Positions 9,774 through 17,123 of a stretch of 64,000 nucleotides of DNA are shown in pieces. Under the pieces are notes generated by a model that was not told where the DNA came from, ran no database searches, and worked only from the letters and a program-made list of their open reading frames with translations. The position numbers were made by a program, and so were the translations under genes. Location: NCBI GenBank assembly GCA_965200115.1, contig OZ241336.1, positions 2,542,001-2,606,000 of the forward strand, given 5' to 3'. How positions within the stretch are numbered: position 1 is the first letter of the stretch; each line of letters starts with the position of its first letter. The stretch comes from JAPOUP01 sp026708635. Its GTDB lineage: Bacteria > Pseudomonadota > Alphaproteobacteria > Rhodobacterales > Rhodobacteraceae.

Positions 9774-10379
9774 TCAGCGAACCTCGACGCCGGCGGCCGC
9801 CATGCATTTCCTTGCGGCGGCGAGTGAACCATCGAGATCAATGGCACGGCATAGATTCAGTGTGACGTTTACGGTGAAACCGAGTCTGGCGGCATCGACC
9901 GCGGAGTGACAGACGCAGAAATCGGTGGCGAGCCCCACAAATGCGAGCGTGTCAATTCCGCGCGTTCGCAGATAGCCTTCGAGACCGGTCGGAGTGCTGC
10001 GGTCATTCTCAAAAAATGCCGAATAGCTGTCTATGTCCGGATTGCGGCCCTTGCGGATGACAAGGTCAGCCCGTGCCGTTTCCAATCCGTCGTGAAATGC
10101 GGCTCCATGCGTGCCCTCTATGCAATGATCGGGCCAGAGTACCTGTCGACCGTAAGACATCTCCGCCGTTTCGAATGGCCGCGAACCTTTGTGCCGCGAA
10201 GCGAAGCAGGAATGGTTGGCTGGATGCCAGTCCTGCGTCAGGACTACGGTCGCGAAGTCAGCCATCAGTGAGTTGACCGACGGCACGATGCCATCACCAT
10301 CGGGCACGGCAAGCGCGCCTCCGGGACAGAAGTCGTTTTGCACGTCAATGGCTATCAGGGCTTCGCTTCGGTTTCGCAT
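9774..10379 (-). CDS. pncA: Nicotinamidase
   Basis: PncA hydrolyses nicotinamide to nicotinate, feeding PncB directly downstream. The 201-residue cysteine hydrolase of the isochorismatase fold has the complete catalytic triad: Asp12 in IDVQNDF, Lys110 in VIRKG, and Cys155 in ATDFCVCHSA. The metal-binding block TQDWHPANHSCF is at 48-59, and WPDHC at 82-86 supplies another histidine. The gene precedes pncB with a 4-base spacer. The start sits about 100 bp from the divergent trhO, so a shared promoter region is likely at 10380-10477. Confidence 0.94.
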   Translation of the reverse strand: MRNRSEALIAIDVQNDFCPGGALAVPDGDGIVPSVNSLMADFATVVLTQDWHPANHSCFASRHKGSRPFETAEMSYGRQVLWPDHCIEGTHGAAFHDGLETARADLVIRKGRNPDIDSYSAFFENDRSTPTGLEGYLRTRGIDTLAFVGLATDFCVCHSAVDAARLGFTVNVTLNLCRAIDLDGSLAAARKCMAAAGVEVR

Positions 10380-10477
10380 TGGCCAGCTCCGAATTCAGCA
10401 CATGGGGTAAGCCCCGAATACAGGTCCGTCAATCCCGAGGCTTGCGGTCACGGCCCGACCTGTCATACGTGGATGTC

Positions 10478-11374
10478 ATGCTGACCGTCGTCACGCTGTA
10501 TCGATTCACGCCTTTCGAGGATCCCGCCGCCATCAAACCGGTTCTCTCCGATGCCTGCCTGCGGAATGGCGTTCGGGGCTCGATACTGCTTGCGCATGAG
10601 GGAATCAATGGAACCATAGCGGGCGACCGCGCGGATATCGGCAATGTGCTTGACCGGATTCTTGGCCTACCGGGATGCGATGGCCTGGAATGGAAGGAAA
10701 CCCATGCCGCACGGATGCCGTTCCGAAAGATGAAGGTCAGGATCAAGAAAGAGATCGTGACAATGGGTCGCCCGGACGTGGATCCGCGCGCGGCTGTTGG
10801 AAAGTACGTCGTTCCTGAACGCTGGAATCGGTTCATCCGCTCCCCTGATGTGTCAGTGATCGACGTACGAAACCGCTATGAGCTGGCGATCGGCACGTTT
10901 GAGGGCTCGATCGATCCCGGAATAGATAGATTCGGCGAGTTTCCCGATTGGTGGGAAACGACCGAAGAGCGGTTCCGGAACCGGCGTGTCGCCATGTTCT
11001 GCACCGGAGGAATACGCTGCGAAAAAGCCACGAACTATCTTATCGGACGCGGTTTCCGGGAGGTCTATCACCTCAAGGGCGGAATTCTGAAGTACCTGGA
11101 CGATGTACCGGAGCACCAAAGTGAGTGGCGCGGTGAATGCTACGTTTTCGATGGGCGCGTCAGTGTCGGGCACGGTCTCGCACAGGGGACCCACAGTCTA
11201 TGCCACGCATGCGGCAGGCCGGTGGGTGCCGTTGACCGCCTGCGCCCCGAGTACGAGGAGGGTGTCCGGTGTCCGTCATGTGTTGACGAGTACGGCCTTT
11301 CAGATCGGGAACGGTTTCGGGAAAGGCAGCGCCAGATCGATCTCGCAAGGAGCGCATCCGCGGGCCCAGGTTGA
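10478..11374 (+). CDS. trhO: tRNA uridine-34 hydroxylase (rhodanese family, YceA/UPF0176)
   Basis: TrhO uses O2 to form 5-hydroxyuridine at tRNA wobble position 34. The protein is 298 residues from ATG 10478. Its N-terminal ferredoxin-like domain has ILLAHEGINGTIAG, and its rhodanese domain spans about 122-215 with the active-site loop FCTGGIRCEKATNYL (Cys175 and Cys181). A C-terminal Cys cluster, CHACGRPVG and VRCPSCVDEYG, is typical of the longer members. A frame extending upstream to 10379 has no family content. It is divergent from pncA. Confidence 0.93.
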   Translation: MLTVVTLYRFTPFEDPAAIKPVLSDACLRNGVRGSILLAHEGINGTIAGDRADIGNVLDRILGLPGCDGLEWKETHAARMPFRKMKVRIKKEIVTMGRPDVDPRAAVGKYVVPERWNRFIRSPDVSVIDVRNRYELAIGTFEGSIDPGIDRFGEFPDWWETTEERFRNRRVAMFCTGGIRCEKATNYLIGRGFREVYHLKGGILKYLDDVPEHQSEWRGECYVFDGRVSVGHGLAQGTHSLCHACGRPVGAVDRLRPEYEEGVRCPSCVDEYGLSDRERFRERQRQIDLARSASAGPG

Positions 11375-11716
11375 TTCCTCCCGATCAACGGGCGTGCGGT
11401 CGGGCACCCGGGAGCCGCGGGCATTTCCCACGGCAGTCAGCCTGAAGCGGTACGGGGTGGACTGATGACGTGCCGAAAACCACGTTTACCTTTTCGGCGC
11501 GTACGTAAAGCCGGCGGACGGCGACTGGAGGCGTTCACCGATAACCGAATCGATCCGGGTCGCAAAATTCACTTGACGGCGGCCGGCGGTTGCGCGGACC
11601 ATCAAGTCAGGCACCCAATCCCGGGGGGGACGGACATTCGCGGGCTTTGGTTACGCCAACCGTCATCAATCGGGCAGGTGCGCGGACGCGCCGGCAAAAT
11701 CTGTTAGGAGGGATAC
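11375..11716. other. Intergenic stretch before the EF-G paralogue
   Basis: No gene supported. It ends in a strong Shine-Dalgarno (TAGGAGGG at 11705-11712) for the downstream gene. No clear promoter or terminator hairpin was found. Confidence 0.4.
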
Positions 11717-13651
11717 ATGCGCTGCTTCACCGTTATCGGACCATCGCATTCAGGAAAGACCACATTGGTGAAAGCTCTTGGCGAACTGGAGGGCGGAAGC
11801 GCGGAATCGTCTTTCTCCGACCGGCTATCGTTCCGTGTTTTCAATTATATCGGGGAATCGTGGGGAGCGATCGACGTGGCCGGCGGCACCGATAATCTCG
11901 GTGCGGCGGGCCACGCGCTAGCCGCCAGTGACAGCGCGGTGCTCTGCGTACCGCCGAATCCTGACGGTGCCGAGCAGGCGGCCCCGTATCTACGCCTGGT
12001 TGAGGAGGCCAGCGTCCCCTGCTACCTCTTCATCAACCGGATGGATACCGCCGAGAGCCGCGTGCGCGATACAGTTGCGGCCCTTCAGGCATATGCCGGG
12101 CTTCCGATAATCCTTCGACAGGTTCCGATCCGTGAGGGAGAGTCCGTCACCGGTTCGATCGACCTGATTTCCGAGCGCGCCTGGGAATACCAGAAAGGCA
12201 AGCCATCCAATCTCATCGAGATTCCCGACGGTATACGCGACCGTCAGCTGGAGGCCCGATCCGAGCTGCTGGAACATCTGGCCGATTTCGATGACGCCCT
12301 GCTGGAACAGCTGATCGAGGACAGGACTCCCGCCTCCGAAAGCGTGTTCGATCTCGTCAGCGACATGCACCGCAAAAACGCCTTCATCTCCGCCTATCTC
12401 GGGGTGGCGGTGCGGGGAAACGGCGTGTTCCGCCTGATGAAGTCGCTGCGCCATGAATCGTCCTCCGCTTCCGACCTCCCCGGAAGACTGGGCCTGAACG
12501 GCTCGGCAGGAGCCGTCGGCGTCTACGCCGACAACCGCAGGCATGTCGGAAAATCGCTTCTGTTGCGCGATCTGAAAGGGAGCCTTTCGCAGGGATCATC
12601 GCTTGGCGGCGGAACGATCGGTAGCCTCAACGGCGTTGATGGCAAGCCAATAAACGCCGCGCTAGAGGCCGGCGGACTCGCGATTGCCGTAAAGTCGGAC
12701 CACCTCGCGCCCGGCAAAGCCTACTCCGAGACCGATTCCTTCGATCTTCCGGACTGGAGCGGGGGGCACAGCCCCAGCTACCGCAGAATACTGACTCCCG
12801 AGAGTGACCGTGACGACGCGCGCCTGTCCGGCGCGCTGGCGAAATGCGCGGACATAGATCCCGGACTGACCATCTCGCATGACGAGGACACGGGATTCCT
12901 GGTCGCGAATCTCCAGGGCCCCATGCATCTGCGTCGGCTATGCGACAGGTTGGCCGCGGATTTTGACATCAAGGTGTCCGAGCGCAGGCTGTCCGGCAGC
13001 TATCGCGAAACGTGTTCGAGAAAGGTTGACAGGCATTACCGTCATCGGAAGCAGTCCGGAGGCGCCGGTCAGTTCGCGGATATCGTATTCACGCTTCGTC
13101 CGTTGGCGCGGGGCGAGGGTTTCGCCTTCCAAGAAACCGTCAAGGGCGGGGCGGTTCCAAGGAACTACATCCCGTCCGTCGAGGCCGGCTGCAAGGAGGC
13201 TCTCGCGAAGGGCCCTCTCGGATTTCGGGTCGTTGATATCGGGGTTACGCTTACCGACGGCAAGCACCACTCGGTTGACAGTTCGGATTTCGCCTTCAAG
13301 ACCGCGGGTCTCATGGGGATGCGGGAGGCGCTTAGAGAGGCCGGGCCGGTTCTGCTTCAGCCGATCGATCATGTCGATATCCATGTACCCTCGGCGTATA
13401 CAGGGGGTCTGGTCGCTCTGGTTTCGTCGCTCAAGGGGCAGGTGCTGGGATTCGATCCGCACCCCACGGCAAAGGGTTGGGATGTCTTCCGTGCGCTGCT
13501 TCCGGGTCCAATGCGGGACGAGCTGTTCCAGTCACTTGGCGGCATGACCCATGGGACCGCCTGGGTGGAGTCGAGATTCGATCATTACGAAGAGCTGCAT
13601 GGAAAGGAGGCGGAGAGAATTCAGGCGGAACGCGCAGAGGCGACGAAATGA
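11717..13651 (+). CDS. Elongation factor G-like protein with a degenerate GTPase centre
   Basis: At 644 residues it has the EF-G domain order: G domain, domain II, then domains III-V (GAGQFADIVFTLRPLARGEG is the domain IV start, and GLMGMREALREAGPVLLQPI leads to the domain V hinge). The P-loop GPSHSGKTT at 8-16 is good. The switch-II/G3 motif is DVAGGTDNL at 53-61 instead of DTPGHVDF, so the catalytic histidine is replaced, and G4 is NRMD instead of NKxD. Such paralogues occur alongside true fusA in many alphaproteobacteria; their role is unknown. It is not a tetracycline-resistance protein on this evidence. It stands alone with a strong ribosome binding site. Confidence 0.85.
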   Translation: MRCFTVIGPSHSGKTTLVKALGELEGGSAESSFSDRLSFRVFNYIGESWGAIDVAGGTDNLGAAGHALAASDSAVLCVPPNPDGAEQAAPYLRLVEEASVPCYLFINRMDTAESRVRDTVAALQAYAGLPIILRQVPIREGESVTGSIDLISERAWEYQKGKPSNLIEIPDGIRDRQLEARSELLEHLADFDDALLEQLIEDRTPASESVFDLVSDMHRKNAFISAYLGVAVRGNGVFRLMKSLRHESSSASDLPGRLGLNGSAGAVGVYADNRRHVGKSLLLRDLKGSLSQGSSLGGGTIGSLNGVDGKPINAALEAGGLAIAVKSDHLAPGKAYSETDSFDLPDWSGGHSPSYRRILTPESDRDDARLSGALAKCADIDPGLTISHDEDTGFLVANLQGPMHLRRLCDRLAADFDIKVSERRLSGSYRETCSRKVDRHYRHRKQSGGAGQFADIVFTLRPLARGEGFAFQETVKGGAVPRNYIPSVEAGCKEALAKGPLGFRVVDIGVTLTDGKHHSVDSSDFAFKTAGLMGMREALREAGPVLLQPIDHVDIHVPSAYTGGLVALVSSLKGQVLGFDPHPTAKGWDVFRALLPGPMRDELFQSLGGMTHGTAWVESRFDHYEELHGKEAERIQAERAEATK

Positions 13652-14429
13652 TGAAGCGGCGGGTCCGGAAACCGCTGTGACCCCGCGGCGACGCGGATCA
13701 CCCGGGCATAAGTGTCCCGCGCGGAAACGAGCCGGGTAGCGTGGAGGAATGACGACACGGTTGGGTTTGCACCGCCGGTCGCGGTGCCGGTCCCCGCGGC
13801 GGTGGTCCAAGGCGGCTTCATCCCCGGGTCACGGAAACAGGAATTCGAGATAATGCCGGTCGCGGCGCCCACGCCTTTCCGTCCGGATTTCCTGTCCGGC
13901 AACTGGCGGGGGAAACTCCATATCGGAGGCCCGGGTGACGCATTGTCCGGGCCGGATCGCCGGAATCCGCCACGGGACGGAACGCATGGCGAATTGTCGG
14001 TCAAACGGCGACCTTCCCATTCCTGCGTACCACCGCACTTTGGCAAACACGCCAGTCGTCCCGGCCTTCCGCGGAACGGTGGCATGCGAAGTCATCGGCA
14101 TCAGACGTTGGCGGTGTCCCGGGACTTACGCGGACCGCCCGATAACGAACCGAATTCACCGGTCAACAGACGGTGCCGGTAACCCGGGAACGATGCCATC
14201 CGGAGCCTTCATCGATTACCGCCCGGTTGATGCAGGCGGTCAGGACAAGCGATATGCACGCACCGACGGGGTTCCCGGTTCAGGGACGTACCGAGGTCTC
14301 GGCCGCACCGTCATTCCCGGAAATTGAAAAATGGGCTTCCGAACCGTACTTAATTCGTCCATTCATGGTTCGAGACGGCAGTGCGGCGATCGGTTCGCGA
14401 ACCAGGGCACGGCATGGAGGCGGAGAGCG
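13652..14429. other. Long gap, no supported gene
   Basis: About 780 bp with several medium ORFs on both strands, none with family-like composition. No tRNA or convincing hairpin was found. It ends in GGAGGCGGAGAGCG, the ribosome binding site of the NYN gene. Confidence 0.4.
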
Positions 14430-15194
14430 ATGACGACAGTTACGGAAACGAGAAGCCTCGCGGTGCTGATCGACGCGGACAACACACGACCCACCTACGC
14501 TCACGCGATTTTCGAGGAAATCGTCACGCTGGGAGAGGCCAATGTCCGCCGCATCTATGGCGACTTTTCCGGATCCCGGCTCGGTGGCTGGAACAGTGCG
14601 ATCGGATCGCTGGCGATCCTTCAGCATCAGCAGCGCAGCAATACGGTCGGCAAGAACGCCTCGGACATAGCGCTGGTGATCGATGCAATGGATCTGATGT
14701 TCAAGCGCACTCTGGACGGCTTCTGCCTTGTCTCGTCAGACAGCGATTTCACGCGCCTGGCGCAACGGTTGCGTGAGGAAGGCCTGGTGGTCTACGGGTT
14801 TGGCGAGCAGAAGACGCCAGAAGCGTTCCGCAATGCCTGCAACAGGTTCATATACGTGGAGAACCTTCTAGAGGCCGGGTCGGCGACAAGGGAGGGAGTT
14901 CACGCGGTCACGGCGGAGGGGAAACACCCGCCGGCAAAAGCCCGAAAGCTCATCGGCAACGCGGTCGGCGAGCCGGACGATGAGGGATGGGAGAATCTCG
15001 GCCGGGTGGGGAGCCGCATTCAGGGGGCACAGCCCGACTTCGATCCCAGAAGTTACGGCTGCGCGAACCTTAGTACGCTGGTGGAAAAGTCCGGCGGATT
15101 CGAGATTCGCAAGGATCCGTCGGGGGCGGTCCACATTCGCCGCAAGGCGGCGGGCCGCAAACGCAGGGAAGCTGGCAAAGACGCATCCGAATGA
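14430..15194 (+). CDS. NYN-domain ribonuclease-like protein with C-terminal LOTUS (OST-HTH) domain
   Basis: A 254-residue protein. The N-terminal NYN (PIN-like nuclease) domain has AVLIDADNTRPTYA with acidic residues at 15 and 17, a central DIALVIDAMDLMF, and LVSSDSDFTRLAQRLRE with Asp104 and Asp106. These are the expected metal-binding acidic residues. A basic linker leads to a C-terminal OST-HTH/LOTUS-like domain (about 205-245, GCANLSTLVEKSGGFEIRKD) and a lysine- and arginine-rich tail. In bacteria such proteins are thought to process or degrade RNA; the target is unknown. The start ATG 14430 follows GGAGGCGGAGAG. Confidence 0.85.
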   Translation: MTTVTETRSLAVLIDADNTRPTYAHAIFEEIVTLGEANVRRIYGDFSGSRLGGWNSAIGSLAILQHQQRSNTVGKNASDIALVIDAMDLMFKRTLDGFCLVSSDSDFTRLAQRLREEGLVVYGFGEQKTPEAFRNACNRFIYVENLLEAGSATREGVHAVTAEGKHPPAKARKLIGNAVGEPDDEGWENLGRVGSRIQGAQPDFDPRSYGCANLSTLVEKSGGFEIRKDPSGAVHIRRKAAGRKRREAGKDASE

Positions 15195-15379
15195 CCACGC
15201 AATAACCTGACCCCGCGGGCTTGATACATCCGATGGGTGACAATCGTTCCATTGTCGGCGGAACAAACATGCATGTCTCCCGATCCCGGGTTAGGAGCTG
15301 ACGCGGTAACGAACGAGGGTGGCGCGGACCATGGTTACGGGTATGGCCCCCGCCGCCTCGACCGGATCTTGAGTCTCCG
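15195..15379. other. Short spacer before the coupled gene pair
   Basis: No gene or clear signal was seen between the NYN gene and the small ORF. Confidence 0.3.
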
Positions 15380-15676
15380 GTGTCCGGGCATATTTCCGAG
15401 ACACCTCAGGTTGCTGACGCTTCGTCCTCGTCCGGGACGCGGAGAACGGCTCTGGCCCGCGCCAATGCTCTCAGGTACCTTCGTCTGGGCCTTGAACGGG
15501 GCGCCGTGAGTGAACAATCCATAGATGGATGGCCAAAGGTCATCCGGGCCGTGACGGAAGACGGAGCGCCGCTGGAGGCGCAAAGGGATGGATCCGGCGA
15601 TTATCATGGCTACCCAATGCAACAGCAGGATCCGATGGCCACTGAAATCAAGAGGTTCTGGGATCGAAATGGCTGA
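15380..15676 (+). CDS. Small unknown protein coupled to an ImmA/IrrE-like gene
   Basis: A 98-residue ORF with no family I recognise. The first part is polar and serine-rich (SSSSGTRRT), the middle is helical (ALARANALRYLRLGLERGA then IDGWPKVIRAV), and the end is acidic and aromatic (EIKRFWDRNG). Its stop overlaps the next start by the 8 bases ATGGCTGA, the same junction as nagZ/scpA and scpA/scpB, which is the main evidence that it is translated. No strong Shine-Dalgarno precedes the ATG, so the start is uncertain. A partner or antitoxin-like role is only an inference from size and coupling. Confidence 0.5.
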   Translation: MSGHISETPQVADASSSSGTRRTALARANALRYLRLGLERGAVSEQSIDGWPKVIRAVTEDGAPLEAQRDGSGDYHGYPMQQQDPMATEIKRFWDRNG

Positions 15677-16997
15677 TCTTCATTTTGATTTTGAATGGCT
15701 CCCCTATGCCAACGACGACCGGAAAGTCGGCGAAACCACCGCGCGGCTCAAGGTTCGGATCGGTGAACTTTGCCTAACGCGCAATGAGGATGCATGGTCC
15801 GGAACCGTCCGTGACCATGTGATCGTGTCGCTGTACCCGTTGGCGATGTGGTTCGCTTCCTCCTGGTGGCGACTGAACCATGAAATTCTGCCCGCTGACG
15901 CCGGAACGGGTCCGGCGCATGACTGGCGAATGAACCACGAACTGGCTGCGGCCAATATGGGCTTTGTTTGGCCGAATCTCGTGTTCGCCCCCGACAGGGA
16001 TGAGATGCATGTATGGGCGCAGGTATCGCGACACCACGTGCAAACCTCCGTGAAGTACCTGCAAGGGTTAGGCCGGTCCCGAACTGTCCCGAAGAGGCAA
16101 TTCGCCTACGCGGTGTCTGCCCTTGTCAACGACGTGATCGCGCGTCTCGATGAAACAGGGCTGCGGGATTCGGAACTCGCTCAACTATGGTCGATTGTTC
16201 TGGAAGACCTGGCAAACCCAGGGGAATGCCAGCAACGACGGATCGAAGCGGAACTTGGCTTCGACCCCGAGGACTGTCCGGATGCCCTGATCGGGCAAGC
16301 GATAGCGTTTGAGCAAAAAATCGGGGAGTCCTCCTTTTCGGAACTTAGCGGCGCATATGCGGGAAACGGCGGTAACCGGATGGATGCGATGCGTGCGCTT
16401 GCCGACTCATCCGGCATTTTCGGAAAGCCCGATCTGCCGAACGTGGATTTGGAAAAACCGGAAAGTGAACCTTGGAAGCTGGCGGTGTCGGCCGCCCATG
16501 AATTGCGAAGTCAAATTGGCAAACCCGCTGGCGCTCTCCCAAACGATACACTGTATGATATACTCGGTCTGCAAGCGGGAGACGTTGAAAGCTGGACGCC
16601 CCCAGGACGGGCGAGAGCGTCCGTCGCGGAGGGCGCGGGGAAAGGGACCGTGAAGTTCATTCCACGCAAAACGCACCCGGTTTCCAGGCGGTTTGAACTG
16701 GCGAGATTCATCGGGGACCACACCCGATCTATGAAACTGGAACCCGATTCCTGGCTTGTAACGGCGGATCTAGCGACGACGCGGCAGAAGTTTCAGCGCG
16801 CCTTTGCGGCGGAATTCCTGTGCCCGATCTCATCGCTGGTCGAATTTGCGGATGGCGACTTCTCGGAATCAGCCATTGAGGATGCGGCAAATGAATTCGC
16901 CGTCAGCGAGCGGACAGTTGAAGCCTCGCTCATGAACAACGGATACTTTTCGCGACAGGATCTGGACGCGGACATGCCATATGATCTGGCCATTTGA
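15669..16997 (+). CDS. ImmA/IrrE-like protein lacking the HExxH zinc motif
   Basis: A 442-residue protein from ATG 15669. The N-terminal 150 residues (FDFEWLPYANDDR, VSLYPLAMWFASSWWRLNHE, FVWPNLVFAP) form a domain I associate with a family of about 400-450-residue ImmA/IrrE-annotated proteins. The C-terminal region has the peptidase-like layout RRFELARFIGDHTR at 340-353, then TTRQKFQRAFAAEFLCP at 370-386 and AANEFAVSERTVEASLMNNG. At the place where ImmA proteins carry HELGH it reads ARFIGDH, so the metal site looks lost. The function is unknown; sensing or regulation without proteolysis is possible. It is translationally coupled to the small ORF before it. Confidence 0.7.
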   Translation: MADLHFDFEWLPYANDDRKVGETTARLKVRIGELCLTRNEDAWSGTVRDHVIVSLYPLAMWFASSWWRLNHEILPADAGTGPAHDWRMNHELAAANMGFVWPNLVFAPDRDEMHVWAQVSRHHVQTSVKYLQGLGRSRTVPKRQFAYAVSALVNDVIARLDETGLRDSELAQLWSIVLEDLANPGECQQRRIEAELGFDPEDCPDALIGQAIAFEQKIGESSFSELSGAYAGNGGNRMDAMRALADSSGIFGKPDLPNVDLEKPESEPWKLAVSAAHELRSQIGKPAGALPNDTLYDILGLQAGDVESWTPPGRARASVAEGAGKGTVKFIPRKTHPVSRRFELARFIGDHTRSMKLEPDSWLVTADLATTRQKFQRAFAAEFLCPISSLVEFADGDFSESAIEDAANEFAVSERTVEASLMNNGYFSRQDLDADMPYDLAI

Positions 16998-17123
16998 GGG
17001 CTCACGGGATCTCAACCCGATGGTATTGACCGGAAAGTTCAGCCTAGGATCCGGCCCCGAACCGCTGTCGTAGGGACTGTAGATGAAGGCCGTTGCGGAG
17101 ATCTCCGGACCACCCCTCCCGCC

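Noticed and set aside
13712..14182. 156-residue plus-strand ORF in the gap before the NYN gene
   Set aside because: Low-complexity proline/arginine composition, no ribosome site and overlap with equally long frames on the other strand.
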